This document shows, one piece after another, positions 12,031-24,500 of a DNA stretch of 64,000 bases. The DNA is from Limanda limanda (taxonomy: Eukaryota; Chordata; Actinopteri; Pleuronectiformes; Pleuronectidae). Below the pieces are notes generated by a model. The model was given only the letters and a program-made list of their open reading frames with translations. It was not told where the DNA came from and ran no database searches. The stretch is from positions 9,572,346 through 9,636,345 of the forward strand of contig NC_083656.1 of the NCBI RefSeq assembly GCF_963576545.1, read 5' to 3'. A program made the translations under genes and the position numbers. Positions within the stretch are counted from its first letter, which is position 1; each line of letters starts with the position of its first letter.

Positions 12031-15000
12031 GGGGCAGCATCACAAGACAAGAGCGAGCTGACATACTGGAGGTGGTGTTTGCATTCAGCATATGATTTCC
12101 ATTACCAACAATTATCACATGAGGAAAACAGCTTTAAACACAAGGATGTTTTTAGCCCAGTTCCTCAAGGAGATCAGTTCAATGACGTCTGGCAGCTTTA
12201 ACTTATGGCCTCTGGGACTAGAAAAGTACAAACCAAAGCTTGGAACAAGACTAGGTCAGGCCAGCTTACACTGTGCGTGACCATTAACCACACAGATCTC
12301 TGCTTTGCTGCAGAGATAACTCGGGACGTGCTGGGGTAGAGGAAACTCTTGTTTATATGTTGCCCTTAATGGCTCGGTGATGGATGCAGATGGCATTGGC
12401 ACCGAAAGAAAAAACCTCGCCCACAGAAATTAAATTGGAAAAAACAAGAAAGCTCTTTAACATGATGTTTACCCAAAAAAGGACATTAAGTGATGTTTTC
12501 CTTCCCTAGAAATATTGAAAAATGTCTAAGTGTAGCCTGACATTCTGAACTTTAAACTGTAAACATCATCTTTTACTTTCGGTTGCAGAGAACTGCAATT
12601 TATCATCTTTCTCATACTGCATTACGTTTTTATCCCATAAATCTGATCTGAGCACTTTAAATGGGTGAGGTTTATAACATCATTATAAACATTCCTCGGC
12701 TCCATGACAAAAGTCTTTCATACAATTATAAAAGTCTAACCTTGCCCCACAGCCTTTGAAAGGCATTCAAACTTGTGAGTGGTTGGGGATAGGAAACATG
12801 TTGAGAAGCGCTGGCAAAGGGCAGTTTACTTTTCCTTCTACAGTCAAACCTGTAAACCAAATGCAGGAGGCAATACAAGGCATTGGTTTCCAGTGCTTAA
12901 TGGATACACCCAAGGCACTGAACTCAAACTGCATGAACTGCTTTGTAAAATGGGGATTAAGTTAGAATCTGTTAAATTGGACATCTAGAATTTCTGCCCA
13001 AAGGGTACCACTCCCACTGGGACGTCAAAACCTGAATTCACCTCCATGACGGGGCCCCTATTATCAGGAATCAGTTGGAGTCTATATGCTTCTGCAGTCC
13101 GATAGCTCTTTATCTGGGCTGGAGCAGCAGCCACCATGACAACTGAGAAGTCTAATCTCTGAGAAGGGGAAGAGAGTTGGAGGACGCTTCCATCACATGC
13201 AAAATGGCTGCTGACAAAGAAACAGTGGCATTGCGGTGACGGAGGCCTTCCTTAAAGACAACAATAACTCTGCATTGGACAAGCTGATGGGACTCCACGC
13301 TTCCTTTGTGGTTACCACAAGCCTTTCAACCAGCGCTACTTTGGTGTGTCAGAGACGGCAAGCTATCGCACGGCCTAAATGAGCGCTCGATAAGGCGAGA
13401 GCAGAAACCGCAAAGACGATTGGTTCAAGTAAGGCAGATGCCTTCTGTAGTCTGCTCAGTTTTCAAAAGCCTGAACATACCCCGATGTACTTTCTATAAA
13501 ATACCAGACATTGCAATGCAATGCTGTAAAGAGCACTTTTATAAGACTCCTTAAATTATGGTCCACTCCAAAAAAGGACTGCAAACTGTCAGCTTAGACA
13601 TTACAATAAGCATCCAAACTGTGGTCATCCATGAAAGCCCTGTTTACCAATTAGAGCAGCTTTTCCATACATTGCTCAGACTGTAATCCCATGAGTTAGG
13701 TCAACATTACATAAGGATTTGGCAGCTTTGCGTCTGACTGACAATTAGAGCTAATGCTAATCTATTTTTTAGCACTGGTGCGACAGCTGCTAGAAATTAG
13801 TTTGATATCATTGTTGCACCTTGTATAAGCTACTGAATAACACAATTTGTTAATAATTCACAAGACATATCTTTTTTCGCTTCATCACATCTTTTAAAAA
13901 CGTTTCTATTAATTATTGTGTGTCAATTGATACAAAACATAAATGAAATGTTAGATTGAATTTTCAGGCATCCTCCTTTAACATTCCTGCATGCACGGCA
14001 GTTGGATCTGCATCCTGCCCTCAACAATCCCAGGATTGTGGTCATCTCCGTAATCTGAGCATCTGCTGAGCAACTGAGACGACCCAACTTGAAACCTAAC
14101 TGAAGGATTTGTCCTGCTCTTCATCACCATACTGCTTGTGAAAGGAACTTTAGCTGACCTATTCCACAAAACATAAAAGATTCCCTGGAAGAAAATATGC
14201 TTGTTCCTAAAAAGCTTGTTCCTCCAACCTGTTGGCTCTGACGGCCAAGTTCCTAGAGTTGCATGGATTGAGCAGAATCCATATTTGGACTCAGGCAAAT
14301 TTTAGTAGTTTCTCATGTCGTACACTGTTTGGGTCATAGAAAGAAAGACAGAAATGCACGGAACATTAAGACCGAATAATTGAATGACAAATTGGCAAAC
14401 CATCTCTGCTTTTTCCTTCTGCACTATGCTCCATTTTCACTATGAAAATTCAAGATTTTTGAAGCCCCCAGACTTACAGCGTTGTCATTAATTAGGTGCC
14501 ACAAAGGGCAGGTGCCACAAAGTTTTGCTACGGCTGATTGACTGAAAAGAAATTTATGAAACTCATTGTCCAGTGCAGGCTACTGGCCCACAGCTGTCCC
14601 CCCCGTGCACATAGAAATTAGGCTATGTCAAACAGGAGGCACACACTACATCTAAAGCAGTGAGTGAATAGTCAGAAATGAGCATGGCTGGGAGGCTTCA
14701 ATAGTAGTTATCAGGCTCAGTTGAGGGCCTGGGGTACAGCCAATGTCTCACAAGCATGCAGCTGCCCACTTACCATAAACACAAAGGCTCAGCATGGCTA
14801 TGCATGGCAGCCAAGGAGGCCTACGTTTTAAAGCAGGCCTGCTGTTTAATTATCTCATACATAATCACTTGCACTGTATATATTTGTCCAGAACAAGAGC
14901 TTTTTTGAGCTCTGTAATCGAGGCTTTCAACAAACCTGTCCAAGTTGGAGAGAAATGTGGTCCACTTGAATGCTAAATCTCACCGAGTCTCTTAATTACA

Positions 15001-16772
15001 AAGGATTGAAGACACAACATCCTTCTTCTTCCATTGCAAAACAACATTGCATGGGAGTAGTCCCAGAAAATAATAAGTTGCATTCACAAGACGCATCTCT
15101 ATGAGTTTTTAATCAAAATTGGCATTAGAGGGACTGGGAACTCTTGGTTTTGCATGCAGGAATTTATCCATCCCCCACTCTGCATGTTCACTGACCATAT
15201 ATCCATGACCCAACACAGGGGAAAACCTGGAACAAAATTTCTTCCATGTAAGAGTTTAAACAATGTCACAACAGCGGTATGACACTACACAGGATCTCAG
15301 ATAACCCTAAAATGTGTCCAAATATTGTCTGTGGTATAGACAAGGAAGGAGGACTCATCTGCAAGCTGTGATAGGCAGCCTCTTTTGTACTGGAGCTAAA
15401 ACCATTCAACAGTTTTTCAGATGAGCTTGCCAGCCCTCCAGGTGGATGCCTCTCTCGGTTTCAGAAGAGCAGGGCCCTGAAAACTGAGCTTGTCCAAGTA
15501 ACCAGCACAAACAGTCCCTTAAACCCCTTTTTCCAAAATCCCTCATGAAAGGGAAATGAGTTTGGCAAAGAAATTGGTGTGACGGGAGCTCACAGAATGT
15601 TACACGCAGGCTACAGAGCAAACAGGATTTTGAACTCAAGAGAAAGGCCACAAGCTACTGATGAGAAAATATGAAAAGTACATCCTCAAAACAAGCTAAG
15701 CGATGCACTTGTACACTGACACGAAGCCTCGGATTTCCCCAACTTATAGTTTAAGGCGCGTTCAAGCCAATTATGAACTTAAGCAGTCGTAGTCACGGCC
15801 ATGGGACACCGAGGAGTTCAGGTTTAACAAGCTCCTGTGTTTATGATCCCGCTGAGCGCCTGAATTGCAGAATCTGTTGGATTGTGTGTCAGCCAGCCCT
15901 GTGTCTTCATACCTGAGGGGAAGGTTGGCTTGATAAAGATAAGACAACAACATTCCTCTGCATTAGCATAAACTGAAACACACAAACTTAAAGAGGGGTC
16001 AGGGCCCCACGCCACCGAATCAGGCGGTGTCAGGCATTAAAGCATTCAAAAAAATGTAATTATTCTATTTACATGATTTTAAAAACCGCACAACAACTTT
16101 TTGCAGGAGTCAAAACCCAATTTGCACTTCAAGGCTTTTAGCCAATTCACATGAAAGGTCTCTGATCCGAGGATGGTGGTTCCTGTTTGGGAAATTCAGT
16201 CACTTTTTAATTAGCTAATATGATTGGGTTTACATTTACAGTCAGATGTCAAAGAGGCAAAGAATACTTTCTGTTTCTCACATCAAGAAAATAAATGGAG
16301 GAAACTGACATACTTGCATTTACCACACAGGATTTTTTTTTTTAAACCTGTGTATATGTATGGACATGTTTAACCATATTGAAACTATTAACCTCCCCTG
16401 CATCATTTCACCACATTGAGCCTTTACTGTGCTACTGAATGGCAGCAAATACTACATAACAAGGAGAAAGAAGCAGATAACAATCACTTTAAGCAGCTTT
16501 TATGAAGTAATAATAACCTCAGTCTAGACAAAAGGGAAACAGCTAATCCACCACACATAGGGAAAAGTTGCTAACTCACAGGAGCTGTGTGTAATCTCCA
16601 TGCAGAGCTGTGGCTGGACACTCGTAATAACACATGTCACCATTGAAAACCACTGTTAATGCAGAGACACTCACTTTCCACAGCAGAGGACTAGCCCCAG
16701 CTCCCAAGTTAGCTTAGCGCACAAAGTTAGTATTGGTGTCAAAAAAGAAAACTACAGGAAAGTCCAACTCAC

Positions 16773-16910
16773 ACGCATGACGGTGAGCTCCTCGGTGGGC
16801 TTCAGGGTGTGGGGGGGCCATGTTGGAGGGGAGAGAGGGGAACAACAGGGCGACGGGCAGGAAGCGAAGCGACCACTGCTCCTCTCGTCCTGCTCCAGGC
16901 TCCATCTGCA
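16773..16910 (-). other. fam53b: Candidate non-coding 5' exon of fam53b
   Basis: The minus strand here is richer in GC and CpG than its surroundings and ends in a strong donor, CATGCGT|GTGAGTT, at 16773/16772. It would supply 5'UTR to the coding exon at 9911. The 5' edge is unknown; a TTTTGCAG at about 16911-16918 could instead make it an internal exon. Support is position, composition and the donor only. Confidence 0.4.
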
Positions 16911-17304
16911 AAACACAACATGAGCCCAGCCAGCTAATGAGCCTGGGAGGGCACACCGCCCGGCTCACAGGGGCGGACACCGACTCTCCCCTCCTCAAAC
17001 CCACCGAACCCCACCGTGTAACGTCCCCCTACACCGACCATCTGACTTATTATAACTTTGTGTTGTACTCTTGTTTAGTTTCAAGTGTTCAGAAGCAGCA
17101 TACTCATATCTATGGTACTTGTTGAACAGTGCGCACCACCCCTCTCTCGTGTGAATAGTGGTCTGACCCGCCCTGCAGTAATGAAAAGTAATCAGTTTGG
17201 AGTTGTAGAAGAGAAGTTCTCATATTGTACAGATGTGAAACATGATAACCTGGAAACTGTGGGATTTACACACAGATGTGAGTTGTTTACACATATATAC
17301 ATGC

Positions 17305-18202
17305 CAGTGGTGGGATGTGTAACAAAGTAAATTTACTATTTTTCATGTAAATGTACTTAACTCGGTGGAGTTATTTATTTGGGGTACTACTCCTCTACAT
17401 ATGTCAGCAAATATCTTTACCTACTACTCTACTACCTTTTAACGAATCATTGCGTTGCACATTTACGTTTTTATATTGTTTTTCAACTAGAAATATATGT
17501 ACTAGAAATATAGTACATTTACTTCTTTACTGTACTTACAACTATTACTTCTGGAAGTAGTAGTAGGAGTACTGGTAGGAGTAGTAGTAGTAGTTGTGAC
17601 CCAAGCATTTCATTGAATGTTATTGTTGTGCACATGATAAAGACTTGAATCTTGAATCTTTTTCTCCATTTATTTTTTTACAAAGCATTCGCTACATGTT
17701 TACATGTTGTTTTTATATTTTTAAAAGCATTTTAAAAGCATATTTACTTGTTTACTGGACCTAAGCACATTTTTCATGTATCTGAAGTTTATTTTTATAT
17801 AGGTAGGTAAGAAAGTTAAGTATTCATGTTTTTTATATTTTCAAAAGTTATCATCAAATATTACTGTTAATTCCGATTACTGTTGTACTAGCTGGTGAAG
17901 AAACACTTAAAATGGAGACTCAACCAAATTACAATTCAAGTAGAATCATCTGCAGAATTCCTGATCTGTCTGTATTATTATTGATCTGAAAATGCAGTAG
18001 TCTCAGTTTATGAAGTAGTAGCACATTGCATAAAGTTATAAGCTACTATCGGCAAGTCTACTTTTATTCTCAACACTTCAAATATTTTTTAAAGTAAGTA
18101 CTTACTTTTACTCAAGTAAAAAAGTTTATGTGGTACTCTACTTTTTACTAGGGTACATTTTTGTCTATTAATTCATACGATTGGGTCCTCTCTCCACCGC
18201 TG
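17305..18202 (+). mobile_element. Diverged hAT-like non-autonomous element
   Basis: It starts CAGTGGTGGGATG and ends CTCTCCACCGCTG, whose reverse complement starts CAGCGGTGG, so the tips are imperfect inverted repeats. The interior is full of AAGTACTTACTTTTACTCAAGTA-type sequence, as in the hAT-like copy at 23112. The 8 bases flanking each side do not match, so its limits are less certain. A GTA-rich microsatellite and a 'CTTGAATCTTGAATC' repeat tail lie inside. Confidence 0.55.
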
Positions 18203-18548
18203 CACGTTGCTACTTCCCCCTCACAAAGTGAATTCCAGTATAATAAGCATTGATTCTACATAAATACACACATTACAAACAGATGTTCTCCTTCCTGGAA
18301 GAGAGTCACGGAGTTATCATAACTTACATCAGCATCCAGTTTGCTTTCATTCAACTCTCCAGGTTTGGTCGTCCACCCCTTGTCCAGGGGTATCATATAC
18401 AATATATGCAGACAATATTAGTACCACTGTAACTGGTGGTTCCAGAAATCTTTACCTTCTCTGTCTTTATCTTGCAAACCTTCTTTTCCCTAAAGTCAAG
18501 GTTCACTCTCAATATAGCATTTTCATCTCATTTACTTAGCTTTGTGTA

Positions 18549-18767
18549 TGTTTAGATACTGTGTGCACATTAATTGAGTTGTAAACTGTGTATATGAGAG
18601 GTCACATGGTTGACACACTTAGTTATGAGGCTATTTCTTCAGCACATCACATTTTTAAAACTTATTTCTGGATATTTGGACACTTTCATATTTAGATACT
18701 GTGTGCATTTGTAGTGTAAACCTTATAAATGTGAGCTCACATGGTTGCACACTTTGTTATGATGCTA
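18549..18767 (+). repeat. Diverged local direct duplication of about 80 bp
   Basis: The segment at about 18549-18632 (TTTAGATACTGTGTGC … CACATGGTTG … TTATGAGGCTA) is repeated at about 18689-18767 with substitutions and small indels. It looks like a small tandem duplication or a pair of repeat monomers. Confidence 0.6.
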
Positions 18768-19703
18768 AATAGCAACCATGACATAAGCAAATTGCAGTTA
18801 TTGAAGATACTTCTGCATAATCGGACAAAAATATTAAAACACATTCCTATCCCATAACACCAATATATACGGTAAGCAGATTTATTTTGTGGGGCCCGAA
18901 GTTAACACAGTGGGGCTCAGAGGGGTGGGCAGGGGGGAGCTGAGGGTCACCCCTGGCAGACACTATTGTTAATCAAGGAGTAACATCTGCTGTGTGCCAC
19001 TAATCTCCCCCAGACTGTCAGACTGCCGTACTGTCCTCCTCGGTTTTAGACTGTCTGCCTTTTGTGTTAAAGGGCACCGAGGATTTGTCTCCTCAACTAT
19101 GTGAGCTGCAGGCCGGGGGTGACAGGTTGTTTTTAAACCAAAAACCCCTTCAGCAGTCTGGACGGCAAATTATGTATTGCACAGCAAACTTAGCATTTTT
19201 TTGTAATCTGTTTGGGGAGACAGTTCAGCAACTTTAGCCGTGTGTGCTGTGACTGTCAAAGCCATAGGGGGCAGTATCCACCAATCACAGCTACAAAAAG
19301 GCCACAAGATTGAACTTTAGTGTTACAGCTTCTTTAGTCATTTCTTCTTTTTCTTTTTTTCCATGTGACCGTAGCTACCATGTGGTTTACAGTGAATAGG
19401 AGGTGAGCTTCCAACTCCCAGTGCTGACACCCCATGCAGAATGCTGTATGCCATCTGTGTTTCTCAGCGGCTGCAGACAGATGGCTGGAGGACTCCTGTT
19501 TCAGGAGCGTTCCCCTCTCAACTTTAATCAACAGTTCATTCTCTCCCCATTAACTGTTTGCAGTCATCATTTCCAGTTATTCTCCTTTCTTCTTTTACTA
19601 TCTTCGAATCTATCCACCTCCCCCAAGCGCAGCATTTATCTTATTTTATCTGTGCAAACACTAGTTCTTGTGACTGTCATATTATTATAGTTTATTGTTT
19701 TTA

Positions 19704-19960
19704 GGGCCCGAGCACTGACAGGCACTGACAGACAGTGAGGCCCTATTGAAATTGTAAGGATTATTATTATTATTATTACATAGTACTGTTTATTGTCTCT
19801 CTACTTTGAATTCCTTGTAAAAACATGATTTTATGTTCTTATTCTAAGCTTTTACTGTTAATTCCATGTTTCTTAGTCTGTGTGTGTTTCCAATAAGGCA
19901 TCTTCAGGCTTGCTCCACACAACATTTTATTGTATTCGCAGTGACAATAAAGATGTCTTG
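19704..19960 (+). repeat. GGGCCCGAGCAC-family repeat and LINE-like tail
   Basis: The first 75 bases (GGGCCCGAGCACTGACAGG … GAGGCCCTATTGAAA) are nearly identical to 23429-23500. They run through (ATT)n into a sequence ending GACAATAAAGATGTCTTGATG, a tail type seen at the ends of fish retroposons. The class is not assigned. Confidence 0.6.
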
Positions 19961-20937
19961 ATGTCTCTTGACATAAATAACTTCTAAAGTGGAATAAAGA
20001 CGACAGCTGTTTTATGTGTAGTGAGTTTGTTTGCCATTACGAGTATCAGAAACTGAGTCAACTCTAAAAGTTTTGATTTGGCAATAAGTGTGTCACACTT
20101 GAGTGAAAGAAAAACAGTGACACCATTTGTCAAAAGGCAGAAGTACACGTATTTACAAATTGAACTTTTGAAGCTTGAGGTTGAGATTATTTTTCAGCTG
20201 TTAACTCGAGGATACTGTAACTGTAGTGGGGACATGAAAGAGCACATGGCTTTCATGGAACGCCATCTGAGTTTCACTGCTTCTCGTTCGTCCCACTTAT
20301 CCTCGCCCATAATGTTTATAGCCCAGTTAATTGAACTGGCACATCTCTGTGGGTTCTGAAGATCCCTTCGAAGGGGCTGTAAAAGCATGTTTTTGCCAAA
20401 CGCTTGAACATCACTAAAACCTCAACAGCATCTGAAAGAGGTGCAGCTGTTCTTCCAGGAATGGTTCATGAGTGACTGTGTGAGTGAGTTATTGAGCAAG
20501 AAACACAGCTTAGCTCAGACCAGTGGTTCTAAATTAAATTACTAATATTAATAACTAGTTATCCAAGATTTGTCTACCATAAGTACTGTAGGAGTAAAAC
20601 TCTAGACTGTAATGTGGTAAAGTGGCTGTAAGTCTTTGCATACATTCTTTTTTGTAAATGAGTTATGGAAGTATTATATTACCACATACTTAGCACATAA
20701 TTAAGTTATTAATATTGATGCATCAACGTTTGAGCAGCTGCTCATCGTTTACCAGCTTGAGCTGGAGTTAATCATATCTACATTAGTTTAATTTATATTA
20801 CAGCAGCAATTATGGAGGAAGTGTTAAGATTTTACTTAATTACAAGTGCTTTCAAAACCATTTGAAAATTCAACATATGAAGTTAAAGTATGTACGTATT
20901 ATCAAGTTATTAAGTGAATGTGAAAAGTAAATATAAG

Positions 20938-20957
20938 TACACACACACACACACACT
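20938..20957 (+). repeat. (AC)n microsatellite
   Basis: Short pure AC dinucleotide tract. Confidence 0.9.
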
Positions 20958-21377
20958 TTGAGAACAGTAATTGAGTTTCACGCTCCACTGTGAGTTATAG
21001 ATTTACTGAGGAACAGTTGCTCAGGAGTCGTCAGTTGCTTGGCTTTGAAAGTGAAAACAAAGACATTGTTTTACCGTTTCATCAAGCGCATTTTTGTTTG
21101 TAAGGTGTCAAGTGCATTATGTTTCATCAGTCATCGAACCAGTTTGTGCACAATGCTCTATAATATCAGTAACATGTTCAGGCATGTTCAACACATATAT
21201 TAGCACAATAGCATTTCTTATTTGTTAGCAGTGCACACAATACGTACTGAGACACAGTGTCTCATTAAATATTTCACTTTTTACATTTGACATGATTCCT
21301 TTTGAATATATGATTTCATATTAACATATAAAACGCATAAAAATAAAATAGCCTCAGTTAAAAAACATTTGCAGTGT

Positions 21378-21579
21378 CTAGGCCTGAACGGGGTGAGCAG
21401 TCTTCGGGGGGGCCTCTCCTTGAGAATCCCCCCTCTCGTTGGCCATGTAGGCCTGCACCGACCTCCACAGCGCTCGGATGTTTCCCTCGCCGAAGCCCGT
21501 CGCCCCTCTTCGCTCGATCAGCTCGAGGAAGAAGGTGTCCTCTGCGAAGATGGGCTTGGTGAACACCTGGAGGAGGTAT
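21378..21579 (-). CDS. hpdl: hpdl exon 5 (stop codon)
   Basis: Acceptor CTGTCTGTCTCTAG. Encodes [20 protein letters not shown] with iron ligand Glu398 and [14 protein letters not shown], then a short polar tail and TAG at 21380-21378. No canonical AATAAA was noticed just downstream. Confidence 0.93.
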
Positions 21580-24500
21580 CTAGAGACAGACAGTGACAAC
21601 ATGGTGTTCAACAACATGGGACTGAGTGAAAAAGTGGCTGAAAAACACCAGTAATTGTTGCTCTTTATTGGCTCTTACCTTCTGTTTTCACTGGATGCTT
21701 TTAGTGATGAGGGATCCTTGTGCAGGTCTGTGTCCAGCAGAATGCCAAATTGTGCCAGCCTCTGGGGGTCGTGTCCTGCCTCCTCTATTTCCTGCCGTTT
21801 CCCCACCTGCCACAGCACAGAGCATCAGTAAAATATATAAAAATCAATGGAGAACATCATATGTTTGTAAATATGATCTGTGTCACAGTAAAGTATCCAA
21901 CCAATGTAGCACTAGAGTTCTACCTGAGGTCTATTAAAGACTGACATCGAAAGTCATTGCAAGGCCTGATATCTTCTGATATTTAATAGTGTTGGACCGG
22001 TTGTTGCCAATTTGCTCTGGGATGCTGCTGCTTTTTTACTAAAGGTTTATTTTCTTCACATCATCTTTTTTGACTTGCTGATTGAAATGTGGGTTGTGTG
22101 TTGCATCAATCAGTTCATGCTCAGACAGACCTCGGTGTAGTAGGCAGGAGGGGGGGAGAAAAACTGCACACCAGCTCCAGCCATCGCACGCGCTGTGGAA
22201 ACAATGTCTTTTGTGTACAGCCCGATGTGCTGGATCCCCGGGGCCCCGTGCTGCTCCAAGAAGGTGTCCACCTGGTTCCTGCCTGAAATTAAAGCAAGCA
22301 GACGGTGTGAGATGAAGTGTGAGCTCATACACGATGGCTGAGCATATCTTGAGAGATGCTCTTACCTTGCTCGGGCAGCGATTCGGCTATGACAAACTTG
22401 CAGTCTGGTTCTTTTTTATCCACAGAGGGAAGAACGATGCCTGATTTGCTGCACTTCCAGTACTCCATGGCGGTGAGACGCAGACCGATGCCCTCCTGGT
22501 TTATGACAAAACCTTCGTCCACATCTTCTTCCCTGCTCGGAAAAACAAACAAAGCAATATGTTGTATTATAAAATACAGAAAGTCCCAAAAACAACGTGA
22601 TACAAGGGGGCAAATGTCCAGGGTTCAGATAGTCCAGTCATCTTAATATGATTGACAACAAGTTGAACAAAACAGAGTGGGACTGCTGTAGTGACGGTTT
22701 GTCCACAAACTTTGGTAAAAAAAGCAAATGAATAAAAATTAAAACTCAACTCAAAAAGCCCCTGAGGCACTTGAGGACTGAATATAACGCAGGGACTAAT
22801 AAGTGGTTTATTTCTCCATTTTGCAAACAATGAACAAACAAAAGTCAATGGTGTTCGGTGTCTCTCTTGCCCTTGTTAAAGATAAGATGAGATGAGATAA
22901 GATAAAACTTTATTGATCCACACAGCGTGGGAATTCAGATGTTCCAGCAGCAGGCAACTCAGAAAGAAAGCTTTAGTTTTATTTTGTATTTGAATGTTGC
23001 TATAGTGACCTATTTCTACCTTGCTTTTATTTTTATTTGACTATTGCACTGCCCCTTCTTGTCCAACAACCATATGACAAACAAAACTTGAAACTAAACC
23101 CTGGAGAAAACCAGTGGTGGGAAGTAACAAAGTAGAAATACTTTGTTAAGTAACAAAGTAGAAATACTTTGTTACTGTTGACAAAGTAGAAATACTTTGT
23201 TACTGTACTTAAGTAGATTTTTCACATATCTGTACTTTACTTGAGTATTTATTTTCCTGACGACCTTTTACTTTTACTCGCTACATTTGAGCACAAATAT
23301 CTGTACTTTCTACTTCTTACATTCTCAAAACTGGCTCGTTACTTGAGCAGCGGAGGTTGGCGCAACGTGCACCTTTACGCACGGCGCACCTCTCTCTCGC
23401 CTTCTCGCACCTGCAGTCTTTATTATTAGGGCCCGAGCACTGACAGGCACTGACAGACGTGAGGCCCTATTGAAATTGTAAGGATTATTATTCAGGCAAA
23501 TGAATTGGCCTTTTGAGGGTTTTTATTAGGTGACTTTACATAATTTTTTGAAGGTATTCATTTTTCGATTCACATTTGTTTTCCCTTTCCTGCTTCGTGT
23601 CAACATCTGCACATAAATACATAACTCGAAGCAGCAAGTGGTTCACTTGTCTTAAAGAAAATATTGGAAGTAGTTGGTTTAAAAAAAAAACTGTTGTCAA
23701 ATAGACTATCATTGGTTGGCCGTGTCTGCTTAGTCTTACACGTCCACGTAAACAAAACAAACAGATTTAAAACAAATCAAGATGGAAAAACACCCAACAC
23801 AACCAAAAACAAACACTGTGTCGTGGACTACTGCATATTCATGCACACAATACAGGTTTTTTAATGGACCTCGCCAAATGGAACCCTGGGTAATCAGGCC
23901 CAGTTTTCTACTCACTATAATGGCAATATAATTTTTGCAAATGTATTATATATCTATATACTGCCAATTCCAATCCTTAGTCGCCCTTTGTGCTGACTCA
24001 ACATAACTTAGAAGCTCCTGAGTCTTTATATATGTATTGTACAAACTGGCTAATGTGTACAACTTCAAGCAGGGCATTGTGCATCACTCCTGCCACTGAT
24101 GAAAGATCCATGTTTAGTTATATTTACAGACTTTTTTAGTGGTTATACTTTGGTCTATTAGTGTTCTTTGGTAGACTCAAGAGGCACTTGTTTATTCTGT
24201 TGAGTTGATTCTTTGTTGTCTCTAGAAGTTCAGATGCACTTGTCCCATACTATTTTAACCTCAGCATCTTGGGTTCAAAATTTGTAAAATTATACATTAT
24301 ATATATATACATATATATAGTGTTGTTATAATTTTTCAGTCAGTTGAAATAAATCCTGAAGAGAACAATTTTGGGTTGTCTGTATAGGCCTACTATAAAA
24401 AGCACTTAGCACTTTTAATTTTGGTACTTGTACTTTTACTTTTGATACTTAAGTACATTTTAACACCAGATACTTTTGATACTTAAGTACATTTAATATG

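Larger units (their letters stand above)
9912..16772 (-). other. fam53b: fam53b 5' intron (between candidate UTR exon and first coding exon)
   Basis: About 6.9 kb with no recognisable coding exon. It holds a long dispersed repeat around 10925-11830 and a (GT)n tract near 11980-12027. Part next to 9912 must be 5'UTR. I saw nothing else that can be supported. Confidence 0.5.
17040..21377. other. Intergenic region between fam53b 5' end and hpdl 3' end
   Basis: About 4.3 kb, repeat-rich and AT-rich. It holds a diverged hAT-like element (17305-18202), a local duplication (18549-18767), a GGGCCCGAGCAC-type repeat with a LINE-like tail (19704-19960), and (AC)n at 20938-20957. It also contains the unmarked 3'UTR of hpdl just below 21378. 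No gene was recognised. Confidence 0.6.

Noticed and set aside
11600..12118. 172-aa frame with a His/Thr repeat
   Set aside because: Driven by the (GT)n microsatellite and an old dispersed repeat.
16714..17004. 96-aa minus-strand frame near the candidate fam53b 5' exon
   Set aside because: It has no similarity to FAM53B or to any family I know and runs through the good donor at 16773; non-coding UTR is more likely.
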